Source: CAWAHD01 sp963781785 (GTDB lineage: Bacteria > Planctomycetota > Planctomycetia > Isosphaerales > Isosphaeraceae). Taken from it: a stretch of 64,000 nucleotides of DNA. The stretch is taken from contig CAWAHD010000001.1 of the NCBI GenBank assembly GCA_963781785.1, forward strand, positions 1,674,001 to 1,738,000, read 5' to 3'. The position numbers and the translations under genes were made by a program. Below the pieces are notes generated by a model. That model did no database searches, was not told where the DNA came from, and worked only from the letters and a program-made list of their open reading frames with translations. Positions 36,220-46,688 of the stretch are shown one piece after another. The number at the start of each line of letters is the position of its first letter. Positions within the stretch are counted from its first letter, which is position 1.

Positions 36220-36713
36220 CCGCCCCCGTCGCTCCCACGTTCCAGATCCGCCAGGCGCGGTTGGCTGATCATCCAGCCATCGCAGACTTCAATCGCCGGC
36301 TCGCTCTCGAGACCGAGGGAAAAGTGCTTGACCCGGCGGTTCTCGACCGGGGAGTCGCCCAGGCGCTTGCCAATCCCGACCGGATCCGCTACTGGGTCGC
36401 CGCCGTTTTTGACAACGACCGGATTGCCGGTCAGGCAGCCATCACCCGCGAGTGGAGTGACTGGCGCAACGGCTGGCTCTGGTGGCTCCAGAGTGTCTAT
36501 GTCGCCGAACCGTTCCGTGGCCGTGGTGTCTTCCGCGCTCTCTATCAGCACATCCGTATGGAGGCTCTCGCTTTGCCTGATGTGATCGGCCTCAGGCTTT
36601 ACGTCGAGAACTGCAACCACGCAGCACAGCGCACTTATCAAGCCCTGGGCATGAAGCCCGGCGGATATTCCGTCTATGAAGACCTCTGGATCGACCGGCT
36701 CGTAGAGAAATGA
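36216..36713 (+). CDS. GNAT-family N-acetyltransferase
   Basis: A 165-residue GNAT protein. FQIRQARLADHPAIADFNRR forms the first strand and helix. WLWWLQSVYVAEPFRGRGVF holds the acetyl-CoA pyrophosphate loop (R-G-R-G-V/F for RxxGxG/A). LRLYVENCNHAAQRTYQALG and MKPGGYSVYEDLW form the last strands and the usual N-x-x-A-x-x-x-Y site. It starts with TTG at 36216 overlapping the rhomboid stop (TTGA), so the two are translationally coupled. The acceptor substrate is unknown. Confidence 0.82.
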   Translation: MTAPVAPTFQIRQARLADHPAIADFNRRLALETEGKVLDPAVLDRGVAQALANPDRIRYWVAAVFDNDRIAGQAAITREWSDWRNGWLWWLQSVYVAEPFRGRGVFRALYQHIRMEALALPDVIGLRLYVENCNHAAQRTYQALGMKPGGYSVYEDLWIDRLVEK

Positions 36714-38927
36714 CGATCGGCCTGCCCGGCCTTGTCGATTCCATTTCGTTCCAGGGCCTGGAACAGCGGCTCCAGAAGGCTTTCGTAATTCTTCCATCGA
36801 CCAACCGAATGAGGATGGATGGGCTGACGAACCTGAAGCTGGCTAGCAGATCGCACCACGCGCCGAGTCAAGTGGTATTTGAGACAGGCCGGGTGCCACT
36901 CGAGACCGAGGAAACTGAGCATGCGCCGGGACTGGCCCTCCAGGTCGCTGACGAGGTCCTCGTAGGATACGTCCAGCCACTCGACCGGCTTCGTCCTTCT
37001 CCAGTAATCGAGGATCTGCTCGTAATCAGCGAACTGCCGTCCGATGTGCTCGTAGGCGTTGGTCCAGCGGATCGAGGCAAAGCCGACTTGCCAGCAAGAC
37101 AGCGCGACATCGCGCAGGTCCCGGCGGGAAACGATTACTCGGGCATTGGGCCATAGCCATGCGATCAGGCCGAGAAGCTCGACGTTGTCGGGCATCTTGT
37201 CAACGACACGCAGAGCGGTGGGAGGTGCCAGCGTGTTGAGACGGTGAATGTAGCCTCGGGCAGCAGCTCGCGTGGTATTCGGGTCGAGCGCGATCAGGGC
37301 GTCGCAGGGGTGGCTACCTGGGCGGCTCACGATTTCGGGCAACGATTGAAACACGCGGCGGACTTCGGGCAGTTCACCGGCGCCGTGGATGTTGGGGTGC
37401 GATGCAAGGATCTGCTCGATCAGGGTCGTTCCCGATCGCGGCAGCCCGACGACGAAGACCGGCCGCGGATCGGGGTCGCCCCAGGCCCTCCCTCGCGCGA
37501 TCAATTCCGGAGTGAATGCCGCAATGATCCTGTCGACGAATCGCGAGTGATGGTCGGGGTCGTACCGCTCGCCCCGCCCGGCCCGCGCGGAAGCCTGCAA
37601 CGCGTTGGCACTATCCATTCTGACGGCCGCCCGGGCGTAATTGCCTTGTTCGTCAAGCACCCCCGCCAACGCGAAGAGAAGCAGACTACGGCTGTCGTCG
37701 GGCAGGTATCTCTGGTGGAGCAAGTTCTCCATGGCCTGGACATCGGCCGCAGGCAGGCGGCCTTTGAGGTTGTTGGCCAGTTGACTGTAGGCATCGGCGA
37801 GATCGGGGCGCTGAGCCAGCGCTTGCCGCGCCATCTGGCACGACAACTCGATGTCGCCGCGCTCGGCGAGAAGGCGCGCCAGCGAAACACACGGGGACGG
37901 CAGGGACGGGTCGACTCGCATCGCCTCTCGGAAGCAGGTCTCGGCCTCATCGAGCCGACCCTGCTCCAGGAGCGCCCGACCCAGACCATGGTGGGCCTCG
38001 GCGTTGTCCGGGTCGTGCGCGAGCGCCAGCCGGTAGCGCCGCGCCGAATCCTCGTACCGCTCGCGGGCGGCCCAAAGGCTGCCGTGGTTGGCGTGGTATC
38101 GCGCCGGGTCGTCCGAGAGAGCTTGAGCGTGCTCAAACCACTGGGCGGCTTCGTCGTACCTTCCGCACTCCTCGAGTAGTTTGCCGATGTTGTGACAGGG
38201 CGTAGCCCGGCGAGGGTCTAGTTGCAACGCTCGCTGGTAGCACGACATGGCGTCGTCTCGGCGGCTCTGAAGCCGGTATACATTGCCGAGGCTGTTGATC
38301 GCCTGGGTAAGGCCCGGCGCCACGGCGACGGCGCGACGGCAGAGATCCTCCGCCTCGTCCAGAAGATTCAGATCCCCGGTCTCGATCAGGAGCTGCCCCA
38401 GGTTTGTGAGCGCCGCCGCATTGTTGGGCTCGAGCTGGTTCGCCCTGCGCAACAACTCGGCGGCCTCGGCCGTACGACCCAGAACCTGGAGAGTGCTACC
38501 CAGATTGACGTGCGCCGACGCGTGATCCGGCCGAAGCCGGATGGCCTCGCGGTATGCCGTCTCGGCGTCTGTGAACCGCTTTTGCTCGTGTGCCAGCAGG
38601 CCCATCGTGTTCCATGCGTCGGGCAGGGCTTTATCCAGCGCCATTGCCCTCTGGACATGTTCCAATGCTTCGTCCGTGCGCTTCAAGATTCGCATCGCCT
38701 CAGCCACGTTGGCGTGGAGATCAGCCGCGTCGGGCCGGATTGTCAGTGCGCGCGAACAGGGTCGCTGCCTCGTCGACGCGTCCATGCTGATAGGCCAGCG
38801 TACCCAAGCCACTCAGGGCCTCAACGGCATCCGGCTGCCACTCGAGTACCTTGCGATAATGGGTCTCCGCCTCCGACAGCCGCCCCCGAAGGTGGAGAGT
38901 TTGAGCCAGATCCAGCGTGTGGTTCAT
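36674..38927 (-). pseudogene. TPR-containing sulfotransferase, one frame break
   Basis: About 750 residues when one frame change near 38748 is bridged. It starts MNHTLDLAQTLHLRGRLSEA. Around ten TPR units follow (LPDAWNTMGLLAHEQKRFTD, HASAHVNLGSTLQVLGRTAE and others). The C-terminal ~260 residues are a PAPS-dependent sulfotransferase: FVVGLPRSGTTLIEQILAS (5'-phosphosulfate loop), then ARVIVSRRDLRDVALSCW (3'-phosphate loop). The break is a 2-bp loss or 1-bp gain in a GCGCGC run, so a sequencing error is likely. TPR-sulfotransferases are widespread in planctomycetes; substrates are mostly unknown. Its 3' end overlaps the GNAT gene's end by 40 bp in convergent orientation. Confidence 0.78.
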
Positions 38928-39310
38928 CGCGATGTCCCAAGCACCGTCTTGATTTGATTGCGAGAGCACGCGCCATGGCCATCGAACGTTGCCATGGCCC
39001 GCCAGCCGGGGGGCAGGCGGAGAGCCTCAACAGAGAATTCCGCGCAGCCGTCGGTCTCTGTTTCAAGCAATCTAGGACAAATCGAGCACAGCGTGACAAC
39101 GCACCGCGCCTTTTTAGCCGGATTTTCTCGCCAGTATAGTCGGAACCTGTTTTCGCTCAGGACGTAGATAGTTGTGAGCGAAGCACTTGTGGGCCAGACG
39201 ACGCGCATCCGACATCCGCACAGCTACGATCGCGACCATGGTGAGGCTCGTGCTGGCAATAATGCTCGCACCCACGTCTGAAACAATGGAGATATGAACG
39301 ATGGATTGAC
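38928..39310. other. Intergenic, no gene recognised
   Basis: This region lies between the sulfotransferase start and the trpD stop (both minus strand). Small open frames are present but lack coding character. It should carry the promoter for the sulfotransferase and the 3' end of the degP-trpD transcript; no clear terminator hairpin with a T-run was noticed. Confidence 0.4.
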
Positions 39311-40361
39311 TCAGGTGTGTGATTCATGATTTGACCCGGTTGCCGGGGCCAGTTCGCTCCACCGGGTGACTAGTCGGAGGGCTAGGCCGGAGTCGATGGC
39401 CGTGGCGGCAAGCGCCATCCCCTGGCGAATGGAGAACCGCCCCGTCGTCCAGAGAACCGCCGCACTGTTGGCCAGCAGGTAGTCGCGCAGGGGTCCTCGC
39501 TCACCTGCGAAAGCCCGTTTGATGCACTCCGCACTTTCCAGAGCGCTGCGCACCTTGAGAGCTGCGGTTCCCTGGCGGGTCAGGCCGAAGTCTTCCGGCA
39601 ACCAGATGCCGCGTTCGATCCGGCCAGGCTCGATCACCCAGATCGAAGTCGGGCCATCGAGCGTGACTTCATCGAGACCGTCGCTGCCGGAGACGACGAC
39701 CGCGCGGCGGATGTGCGGCTGGTGAGAGAGGACCTCGGCCACCAGGCTGCCTCTTCGTTCGTCCGGTGCGCCGACGAGCTGGTACCCGGGACTGGCGGGG
39801 TTGCAGAGCGGGCCGACCAGGTTGAATACGGTTTCGAAACGGAAGCTGGCGGCGGATCGGAGCGATCCGCGCCAAACCCGGATGGAATCTCGGCGCGAAC
39901 AGAAAGGTGATGTTGAGCTCGGCAAGACAGCGCTCGACGACAGCGAGATCGGGATCTTTTTGCACGCCCAGGGCAGCGAGCACATCGGAGCTGCCCGAGA
40001 TTCCCGACGCCGCCCGGTTTCCGTGCTTGACGACCGGCACGTTGCATGCCGCCACGATGATGCCTGTCGCAGTCGAGATATTGAACGTCCCGGCGGCGTC
40101 GCCCCCGGTCCCGCAGGTGTCGACCACGACGTCACGAGCCACACGGGGTTCCCACGGGCTCATTCGTTCCCGGACCGCCCGGACTGCACCCTCCAGCTCA
40201 AGGGCGGTCTCACCCTTGAAGTGCAACGCCGTCAGAAGTGCCGCGGCTGAGGCATCGGAGGCCGCGCCGTCCAGGACGAACGCGATGGCATCGTGGCTTT
40301 CGGTGGGGGTGAGTGCCCTGCCAGCAGCCAGCCTGTCGAGGGCAAAGCTGACCGCGTCCAT
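39311..40361 (-). pseudogene. trpD: Anthranilate phosphoribosyltransferase (TrpD), one frame break
   Basis: About 349 residues when bridged. It catalyses transfer of phosphoribose to anthranilate in tryptophan synthesis. Diagnostic motifs are VVVDTCGTGGDAAGTFNIST (PRPP loop GTGGD), VPVVKHGNRAASGISGSSDV and LARIAPIRRQL before the break, then TVFNLVGPLCNPASPGYQLV and VVVSGSDGLDEVTLDGPTSI after it. The break near 39838 is one extra A in cgaaacc, and the protein is otherwise intact, so the gene is probably functional in the cell. The start ATG overlaps the stop of the HtrA gene by one base (TGATG). No other trp genes are in the window. Confidence 0.85.
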
Positions 40362-41917
40362 CACGGCACCCGGATCGTGTGCCGTTTCATTGCCCCGTTG
40401 TCGAGCCGGTCGAGGCTCATGACAAGCTGGACGTGGTTGGCCCGCTCGTTCAATATTCGGACGGCCTGCTCGGCTGACTGGATGGCCTGATTGTCAATGG
40501 CCGAGATCACGTCGTTCGGCTTCACAAGCTGGGCGAGTGGACTATCGTCGTCGACGCTGAGCACCAGGGCACCCCGCCAGGTCTCGGGTATCTCGATACG
40601 TCTGCCGAGCGACGCGGTGAGGGTGGCGAGCTCGATGCCCAGCACGAACGACGAGCTCGCGCCGGGGCGGTTGGGGCGCCTGAAAAGGCCCGATGAATCC
40701 CGTCCTGTCTCGGCCGCCGGCGAGAGCTGCGCCAGCGTGCGGTCGCGCTCGCCCACGGTGACCTGGAGCCTGTGCTCGCGGCGGTCGCGCCAGATGACCA
40801 CTTCGGCCGGCTTCCCCACCGCCGCCATCGAGACCACGTTAATCAGGTGGTTGAGGTCGGTGATCTCGACTCCCGCGAAGCGGACCACAACGTCACCATC
40901 GCGCAGGCCCGCCTTAGCTGCGGGCGAGGAATGATGGACCGTATCGATCCAGGCGCCTCTCGGCCGCTCCATCCCCAGAGCGATGGCGTCGTCCTGACCG
41001 AATTGCTGGTGCAGATTGACTCCCAACGCACCCCGCGTCACGCGGCCATGAGCAATCAGCTCGTTCATGATCCACCGCGCCAGATTGATCGGAATGCTGA
41101 AGCCGACCCCTTCATTTCCCCCGCCGTTGGAGGCGATCGAGTTATTGATGCCGATGACCTCCCCTTTCATATTCACGAGCGGTCCGCCCGAGTGGCCGGG
41201 GTTGATCGCCGCGTCCGTTTGAAGAAAGTCTTGGTTCTCCACGTCGAGAAGCTCTTCCATGTGACGCCCCCGGGCGCTGATGATCCCCTGGCTGACCGAG
41301 TGCATTAGCCCGAACGGACTGCCCAGTGCCATCACCCACGTGCCCACGTGAGCGAGATCGCTGTTGCCCAGCCGGGCCGCCGGGAGGTCCGCGCGATCAA
41401 GCCGAAGGACCGCGATGTCGGCCTTCGTGTCATTCCACACCTTGACGGGCAAGATCGAACGCCCGTCCCGGAGAAAGACCCGGATCTTGGCCGGCCTTGA
41501 GCCGTCAACGACGTGATGGTTGGTCAGCACGAACAGACCGGCCGCCCGATCGCTCCGAACGATGACCCCGGAACCCGTCTCCTCGAATTGCCGGGAACGC
41601 CGATTATCCTCAGGCCGGAACGTCTTCTGGGCGACGATGTGTACCACGGCAGGTGAGACGGCCTCAGCCACGAGCTCGAATGTCCGATTGATTTGCTGAA
41701 ATTGCTCGTATTGCTTGGCTAGAACGTCGTAGATCGCATCGTCAACTGGCTTTTGCCGGGCGGTGTCAATCGGCGCTTTCGGCGCCGTCACGGCGGCTTG
41801 TCCGCCGGCAACCTGGGCCGAGACGGTTGGCCCACCTCGCCCCACGACGACCCCGAGCACAATCCCGGTGCACAGAGACGACAGCGAAACAATCACGGCC
41901 GAAGATCGCGATAACAT
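40361..41917 (-). CDS. degP: DegP/HtrA-family periplasmic serine protease with two PDZ domains
   Basis: A 518-residue protein from MLSRSSAVIVSLSSLCTGIV (GGAG lies upstream; an alternative ATG at 41944 adds nine residues), with an N-terminal signal or anchor. The trypsin-like domain carries the triad His in VLTNHHVVDGS, Asp in TKADIAVLRLD and Ser in NPGHSGGPLVN. The first PDZ is near residues 310-400 (GLRDGDVVVRFAGVEITDL), with a second at the C-terminus (SPLAQLVKPNDVISAIDNQA). It degrades misfolded envelope proteins. It is translationally joined to trpD downstream, an unexpected pairing of envelope quality control and tryptophan synthesis. Confidence 0.9.
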   Translation of the reverse strand: MLSRSSAVIVSLSSLCTGIVLGVVVGRGGPTVSAQVAGGQAAVTAPKAPIDTARQKPVDDAIYDVLAKQYEQFQQINRTFELVAEAVSPAVVHIVAQKTFRPEDNRRSRQFEETGSGVIVRSDRAAGLFVLTNHHVVDGSRPAKIRVFLRDGRSILPVKVWNDTKADIAVLRLDRADLPAARLGNSDLAHVGTWVMALGSPFGLMHSVSQGIISARGRHMEELLDVENQDFLQTDAAINPGHSGGPLVNMKGEVIGINNSIASNGGGNEGVGFSIPINLARWIMNELIAHGRVTRGALGVNLHQQFGQDDAIALGMERPRGAWIDTVHHSSPAAKAGLRDGDVVVRFAGVEITDLNHLINVVSMAAVGKPAEVVIWRDRREHRLQVTVGERDRTLAQLSPAAETGRDSSGLFRRPNRPGASSSFVLGIELATLTASLGRRIEIPETWRGALVLSVDDDSPLAQLVKPNDVISAIDNQAIQSAEQAVRILNERANHVQLVMSLDRLDNGAMKRHTIRVP

Positions 41918-42121
41918 CAACCAAACTCCACGCCGGTGGCGCATCGGGGCGCGGGAGCAACCGCCCGGTCGTCAAAGATCCATCTCTCGCAGTCGTTCGG
42001 TATCTCACGTCCTAATATACTGCCCGGCGCTCGAGCATGTCAAAGATCGTGAACGACCATCGGTTTTCGGTTGAGCGATCATCTTCGCCTTCGTTTGTAA
42101 GGATTTCTTCAAAACATGCGC

Positions 42122-42155
42122 AAAAAAGGAGCCGCCGGATTGGCTCCGGCGGCTC
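42122..42155 (-). terminator. Intrinsic terminator after the DksA-type gene
   Basis: On the minus strand a perfect 11-bp stem (GAGCCGCCGGA with its inverse) around a 5-base loop is followed directly by TTTTTT. It begins about 40 bp after the stop of the gene at 42198-42683. Confidence 0.85.
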
Positions 42156-42197
42156 GTTCGGTGCAGGACTGGAATTCCTCGGGGCGATCGCACCCAA

Positions 42198-42683
42198 TCA
42201 ACGTCCGGTCTCGCTGAAGTCCATCTCGAAGTCGCTGAGATTGATCTGCGAGTCGCTCTCGCCCTCGTCGACGGATTTGTCGTAGACCTTCGCCCACCGT
42301 TTCGATTCCGGCTCCAGACCACGCGACTGGCCGGCTCGTTCGTTCTCCCGCTGGCAATCAATGCATGAGTTGGTATAAGGCAGCGCGTTCAAACGTGGCT
42401 CGGCGATCTTGCCGCCACAGAATTCGCATCGGCCATAAACTCCTGCGGCGAGCCGCTCCAAGGCGTGCTCGATTTGTCCGAGCTCGCGGCTCTCAATCTC
42501 GACGAGCTGCGAGCAGATCTCGTCGTTCGCCGAATCCACGGCGGCATCGACGTTATCCCCAACAGCGTTCAAGTCCGAAAACTTTCGGAAACTGTCCAGA
42601 TCGCCGTTCAGCGCTTTTCGCAGGGCATCGCGCCGTGCGATCAGTCGAGCTGTCAGCCTTAATAAGGCGTCTTTGCGGGCCAT
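42198..42683 (-). CDS. TraR/DksA-family zinc-finger protein
   Basis: A 161-residue protein starting MARKDALLRLTARLIARRDA, after an AGGAGG site. A long N-terminal coiled-coil (about 1-85) leads to the zinc finger CEFCGGKIAEPRLNALPYTN followed by CIDC, the four-Cys DksA/TraR finger. A charged tail (SVDEGESDSQINLSDFEMDF) extends beyond the usual end. Family members bind the RNA polymerase secondary channel and adjust transcription, often with ppGpp. The DxxDxA tip acids of true DksA are not clear here (AAVDSANDE is the nearest), so I do not use the name dksA. A strong terminator follows at 42122-42155. Confidence 0.82.
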   Translation of the reverse strand: MARKDALLRLTARLIARRDALRKALNGDLDSFRKFSDLNAVGDNVDAAVDSANDEICSQLVEIESRELGQIEHALERLAAGVYGRCEFCGGKIAEPRLNALPYTNSCIDCQRENERAGQSRGLEPESKRWAKVYDKSVDEGESDSQINLSDFEMDFSETGR

Positions 42684-43196
42684 TAAACACCTCCTGGTGT
42701 CGATCACGCCGAGTTACTAGTCATCGAAATCGAGCCGGCAAACCCGCCAATCCAGCATTTCCCAGTCTGCGCACGAACACCTAAGACCTTTTCAATCAAA
42801 TAGATAATAGCTTGGACTGGGTGAGGCTGAGTCGTTTGAGGTCCACCTTCACAAGGCTCTGCAGGCTGGGACGAAACCGAATCGCCCCTGTGAGTGTCTA
42901 GCACATTATGCGCCATCGGCAAGAGCCAGAGCCGGTTCCGTTGCGTCCACAACGAATAGTACGTCGTGAATCGCCAACGGGTTGCCGAAAAATCCGAAAA
43001 AACTTCCTGATGTTCGGTCAGTGGCGAATTACGGGACGACGAATCCATTCCGCGACGTCGAGATTCTCGCGCGCCGTTGGATCGGGCGATCGAATGGAGC
43101 GCGGTCAAAGGGGTGTCAGGGCGGGCAGGATTTCGAGCGGTCAAGATCAAATCAATCGGCGGGACCTGGGAACAAATCCGGAAGCGAGTGGTCCAT
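42684..43196. other. Intergenic, no gene recognised
   Basis: About 510 bp between two minus-strand genes. A 169-residue open frame covers it on the minus strand, but its composition is not protein-like. The region is somewhat lower in GC around 42780-43020 and probably holds the dksA-type promoter. Confidence 0.4.
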
Positions 43197-44794
43197 CTAG
43201 CGGGGTGAGCCAAGGCCTCCCTTCACGCTCGTTGGGGGCAGTGTATAGTCGGCGACGACTCTTGGTTGAAATTCGCCAGGAGTGCGCAGAAGGTTTACAA
43301 AACGAATGTGCCCGCTGTCAAGATAGATCCACTGCTCGATCAGTTGTCCTTTGGTGCCGATCAAGCTGACCCGATCGGGTTTGACACCCAGTCGCTGGTG
43401 AACCTCGTCGGCGGTAAGCCCGCGCAAACCTTGAGATCTGCCGGGGGTTGCGCGAGGAGTTGCCGACCCATCGCCCGCATTGGCCGTGGACTTCGGGGCT
43501 GCCTCGATCCAGTCATTCTGAACCTTGCGAAAACCCCGCGTGCGAAAGGCTTCGGCGATTTCCTTCGAGGTCGGGTCGATACTCCATGCTTTACGCAAGA
43601 GCTCGATCGCTGTGACGCGATCCTGGAGCAGCTCTTCGTAGAGGAAGGCCAGTGCCAGTGGGCCTTCGGCGTCCGTGCTGCTCAGGCGGTCTCGCTGGAT
43701 CTTGAGCCAGTCGCGCAACACGGCGAGAGCCTCGGCGGGTTGGGCCAGTCGATCGCGGAGCACGGCGGCCAGTTCTTTAATCTCGGCACGCCGCAGGCGG
43801 CCCAGGTCTTGCCGCGCCCGGTGGACGGCCTTGTCGACCAGACGGTTTGCAAGGGTGGGGCGTTCAGGCAAGAGGGTAGCCGCCTGCTCGGCTGACCGAA
43901 GGGCCGACTGCATGTTGTCGGCCACCTGCAATTCGAGCAGGCGTTCCGTGGCGTCGGCCCAGAGCCGGCGGTCGAGAGCTTTCCGTGCCTCGGATGACGC
44001 CATTCGGTATGCCGCCGCGGGATCCTTGTCGTAGGCGGCCTCCCACCGGGCCAGGTTCACGCGCCCGCCGTCGCGATCAGCCGCAGCGTCCGGGAAAAAG
44101 GCCTCGATCTCCTTGATTACCGCTTTGAAGTCGTCGACAGTGGCCGCCGCGGCGAGTTGCGCCCGAGCGCGCGGTGGGCCAGGGCCGAGGGCTCCGGCTC
44201 TCGGACCCGGCGCTTGCGGGCGTTCCAGGCCATAGCCAGCCACTCGCGTGGAGCATCGACGCCGAGCCGCTTGCTGTCGGCCTCGATGCGCAGGGCCTCG
44301 CTTTCCAGGGTCCGGGCCTTCATCGAGAGCGGCTCATCATTGAAGTCGCGGGCGCGCCTCTGAGCCCAGGCCGCCCAAGCCTTCCGAGTCTCGTAGTCCC
44401 TGGGCGACAGGCCCGTCAGACCGCGTTCCAGGCGATCCATATCGCTGGGAACCGGCGTGATCTCCTTGACTTCGCAGACCAGACGGCCCTCGTCGCGCCG
44501 CAGTACGCCCTTGACGAGCACGCCTCTGAGATGCCGCGAAGATTCTGGACGTAGGCTCCGCGGTACCAGAAACGTCACCTTCGTGCGCTGGAGCTCGAGC
44601 TCGTCGGGATCCGTTCCGGTCCGAGGTACGTAAATCCTCACACGGTCGTCGAGAGCGACCTCCTTACCGATCAGGTCCGCGCGGCGAGCCAGGTCGGCCG
44701 GCTCGACCTGTAGCGGGTCGTCCTGGTACGACGCGATCGCGCCGCTGGTAAGGCCACATGTCCAGACCATCACAATCGCCGCCCGGATGCTCAT
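43197..44794 (-). pseudogene. Exported TPR-like hypothetical protein, one frame break
   Basis: About 532 residues when bridged at about 44165 (expected ALAHRALRAQLAAAA; one C or G lost). It starts MSIRAAIVMVWTCGLTSGAI, a signal peptide. The N-terminal half has a small beta domain (VALDDRVRIYVPRTG, KVTFLVPRSL). The middle is helical and TPR-like (LALAFLYEELLQDRVTAIEL), followed by FRTRGFRKVQNDWIEAAPKS and a C-terminal domain with LTADEVHQRLGVKPDRVSLI. No enzyme motif is evident. The ATG overlaps the upstream gene's stop (ATGA at 44791-44794), so the two are coupled and probably act together in the envelope. Confidence 0.65.
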
Positions 44795-46272
44795 CGCTCG
44801 CTCCTCGATGACCCTTCGGCTTCCGGCGTGAGCCGCCACCCGATCGACTGGAGCGCCTTGCTATGCGTGATGAACACACCGCTTTTGGGCTCGAGACGGA
44901 TCACCCACTCATTGCTTTCGCGATCGTAGTCGAACGAGGCGAGCCTGGCTCCGAAGATGACCTGATCGCCGACGCTCGGATCAGCCAGCTCGAAAAGTTT
45001 AAATCCGGTCAGGTCGATCCGGCCCCTACGATCGGGCCGGGAGCCTCCCCCCTCGACGAAGTTGCTGGGCTGGCCCGGCGGAAGCACCCTGTACAGGATC
45101 TCGTACCCTGAACCCGGAGCGGAATCGGGCTTGGCCGTGACCCAGGAATCGATGATGATCGATCGTCCCTTGTAGAGCGTTTTGAATTGGCTCGACCACG
45201 CGTCGGCCGGTGTCCGGCCGGCCTCGGCGAGCAGGTCTTCAAGGGTTTGGGGGATCAGGTCGACGAAGATCGCGGCTTCATCGGCCGCGTTTCGGATCTC
45301 GTCGGCGCCTTCGACGGCTCCCCCGAGCGAGTCCACCGCCGCTCTGGCGGCGGCAAGGCGCTGAAACGCCTTGTCGAAGTTTCCCTCTTCGAGCGCGGGA
45401 ATTCCCTCGGTCCGGCCGAGTTCGGCAATCAAGGGAGCTTCGGCCCGGCGATACTGCCAGTACCGCCAGGCCACCGTCAAAAGGATCAAGAGCGGCACCA
45501 CCACGAACAAGGCTCTGTGCAGCAAGCGCTTTCGCGACGAGGTCCTTGGCTGTGGCTCCAGCTCTGGCTCGTCCAGGGCCGTGGCGAACGCGCCCCGACT
45601 GGCTCCTCGAGATGCCGCTTCCCGTCGCCCCCGGTCACCTTCGGGGACACGGCTTTCACCCTGGGCGGGGACGGAACGGTCGCCTTCCGTGGGTCTTCGT
45701 TCTCTGCGCGTCTTGCGGTGGCGGACCGGAGTTCCCGGAGGTGGAGGGCCGGCTACCGGTGCTGAGTCGTCTCGTGCCACGGGCCTGCCCGTTCCCGCGC
45801 TCGTGCGCCGGCCCCCTTTCCCGGTTGAGGTACCGGCCGGCTCATCTTCTTCGGTGCCAGGTTTCGGTGCGCGGGCGGCTCCACGATTGCCACTCGTTCG
45901 AGGGGTGGTTTCGACCGGTGGGTCGTCCCAGATGATCTCCGCATCGTCGGCTCCCGACTCCCGGGCGTCGATCTCGACTGACACACGAGCTGGATCCGTG
46001 AGCTCGACCGGGCCCTCGTCGATCCATCCCTCGCCCGCGCCGCCTCTGGCGGAAGTCGTCCTGGGCGGCGCTACCGGCTCCGGCAGCGGACTTCTGGGCA
46101 AGACGAACACGCCCTCACCGCATGCCGGGCAGCGCAGCGCCTGATACCCCTCGGTTCGTTCGCCTCGAACCCGATGACCCGATGCGCACAACACATTGAA
46201 GTACTGCGTCTTGGACTCGGGCTCGGTCCCGAGATCCTGGAGAAATCGTCTTGCGCGACCCAGGAATTTCAA
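44791..46272 (-). CDS. Zinc-knuckle, single-pass membrane protein (493 aa)
   Basis: A 493-residue protein starting MKFLGRARRFLQDLG. The N-terminus has a zinc knuckle pair (YFNVLCASGHRVRGERTEGY, then LRCPACGEGVF). About 190 low-complexity Pro/Arg/Glu-rich residues follow, then one membrane helix (LFVVVPLLILLTVAWRYWQY near 255) and an outer domain of about 215 residues (YKGRSIIIDSWVTAKPDS, SVGDQVIFGARLASFDYDRE). The layout suggests a cytoplasmic zinc ribbon joined through a disordered linker to a periplasmic domain. Function unknown. It is coupled to the exported protein downstream by an ATGA overlap. Confidence 0.72.
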   Translation of the reverse strand: MKFLGRARRFLQDLGTEPESKTQYFNVLCASGHRVRGERTEGYQALRCPACGEGVFVLPRSPLPEPVAPPRTTSARGGAGEGWIDEGPVELTDPARVSVEIDARESGADDAEIIWDDPPVETTPRTSGNRGAARAPKPGTEEDEPAGTSTGKGGRRTSAGTGRPVARDDSAPVAGPPPPGTPVRHRKTRRERRPTEGDRSVPAQGESRVPEGDRGRREAASRGASRGAFATALDEPELEPQPRTSSRKRLLHRALFVVVPLLILLTVAWRYWQYRRAEAPLIAELGRTEGIPALEEGNFDKAFQRLAAARAAVDSLGGAVEGADEIRNAADEAAIFVDLIPQTLEDLLAEAGRTPADAWSSQFKTLYKGRSIIIDSWVTAKPDSAPGSGYEILYRVLPPGQPSNFVEGGGSRPDRRGRIDLTGFKLFELADPSVGDQVIFGARLASFDYDRESNEWVIRLEPKSGVFITHSKALQSIGWRLTPEAEGSSRSER

Positions 46273-46688
46273 GTGCTTACCTCACGCCGGCCAGTCGGGC
46301 AACGCCTTCAAAGCGATCTCAAGGCGAGCGGTTTCCCGGATGCTTCCATCTGGCGATTTCTTGAAAATGGCTGATTTTACAATTATCGGAGATCCTGCGC
46401 CCGAGGTCAACGCATTCGCCGGCGGCCTGGGCAACGATCAGCCGTTGAGGTTCGTCGGAGTTGTTCCCTTGAGGACAAGGGTGTAAGAATAGGACAGGGC
46501 GCACCGGCAGGGCCGGGACTAATCAGCCCATGGTAATCATCTGGAGTCGAGGACTGCGGGAAAGCGATCGCGAGCCATTCGAGCGGAGACGGCTGGAAGT
46601 TCTCCAATCGCTGTTCCATTGCCGGCATCCGGAATCGTCCGATCGCGCTTGACCATTCACTTCCGAACCACAGGAGCCCTCTGGTCCC
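46273..46688. other. Divergent intergenic region upstream of tyrS
   Basis: 415 bp between a minus-strand gene start and the tyrS start, so both promoters lie here. No T-box-like leader could be recognised, and no open frame with coding character was seen. The local GC falls near 46365-46390 (ggctgattttacaattatcg), a possible promoter area. Confidence 0.4.

Noticed and set aside
42704..43213. 169-residue open frame on the minus strand
   Set aside because: Composition is not protein-like, it has no ribosome-binding site, and it overlaps the end of the next gene.
46380..46688. T-box or other riboswitch before tyrS
   Set aside because: No recognisable specifier loop, T-box sequence or terminator/antiterminator pair was found by eye.
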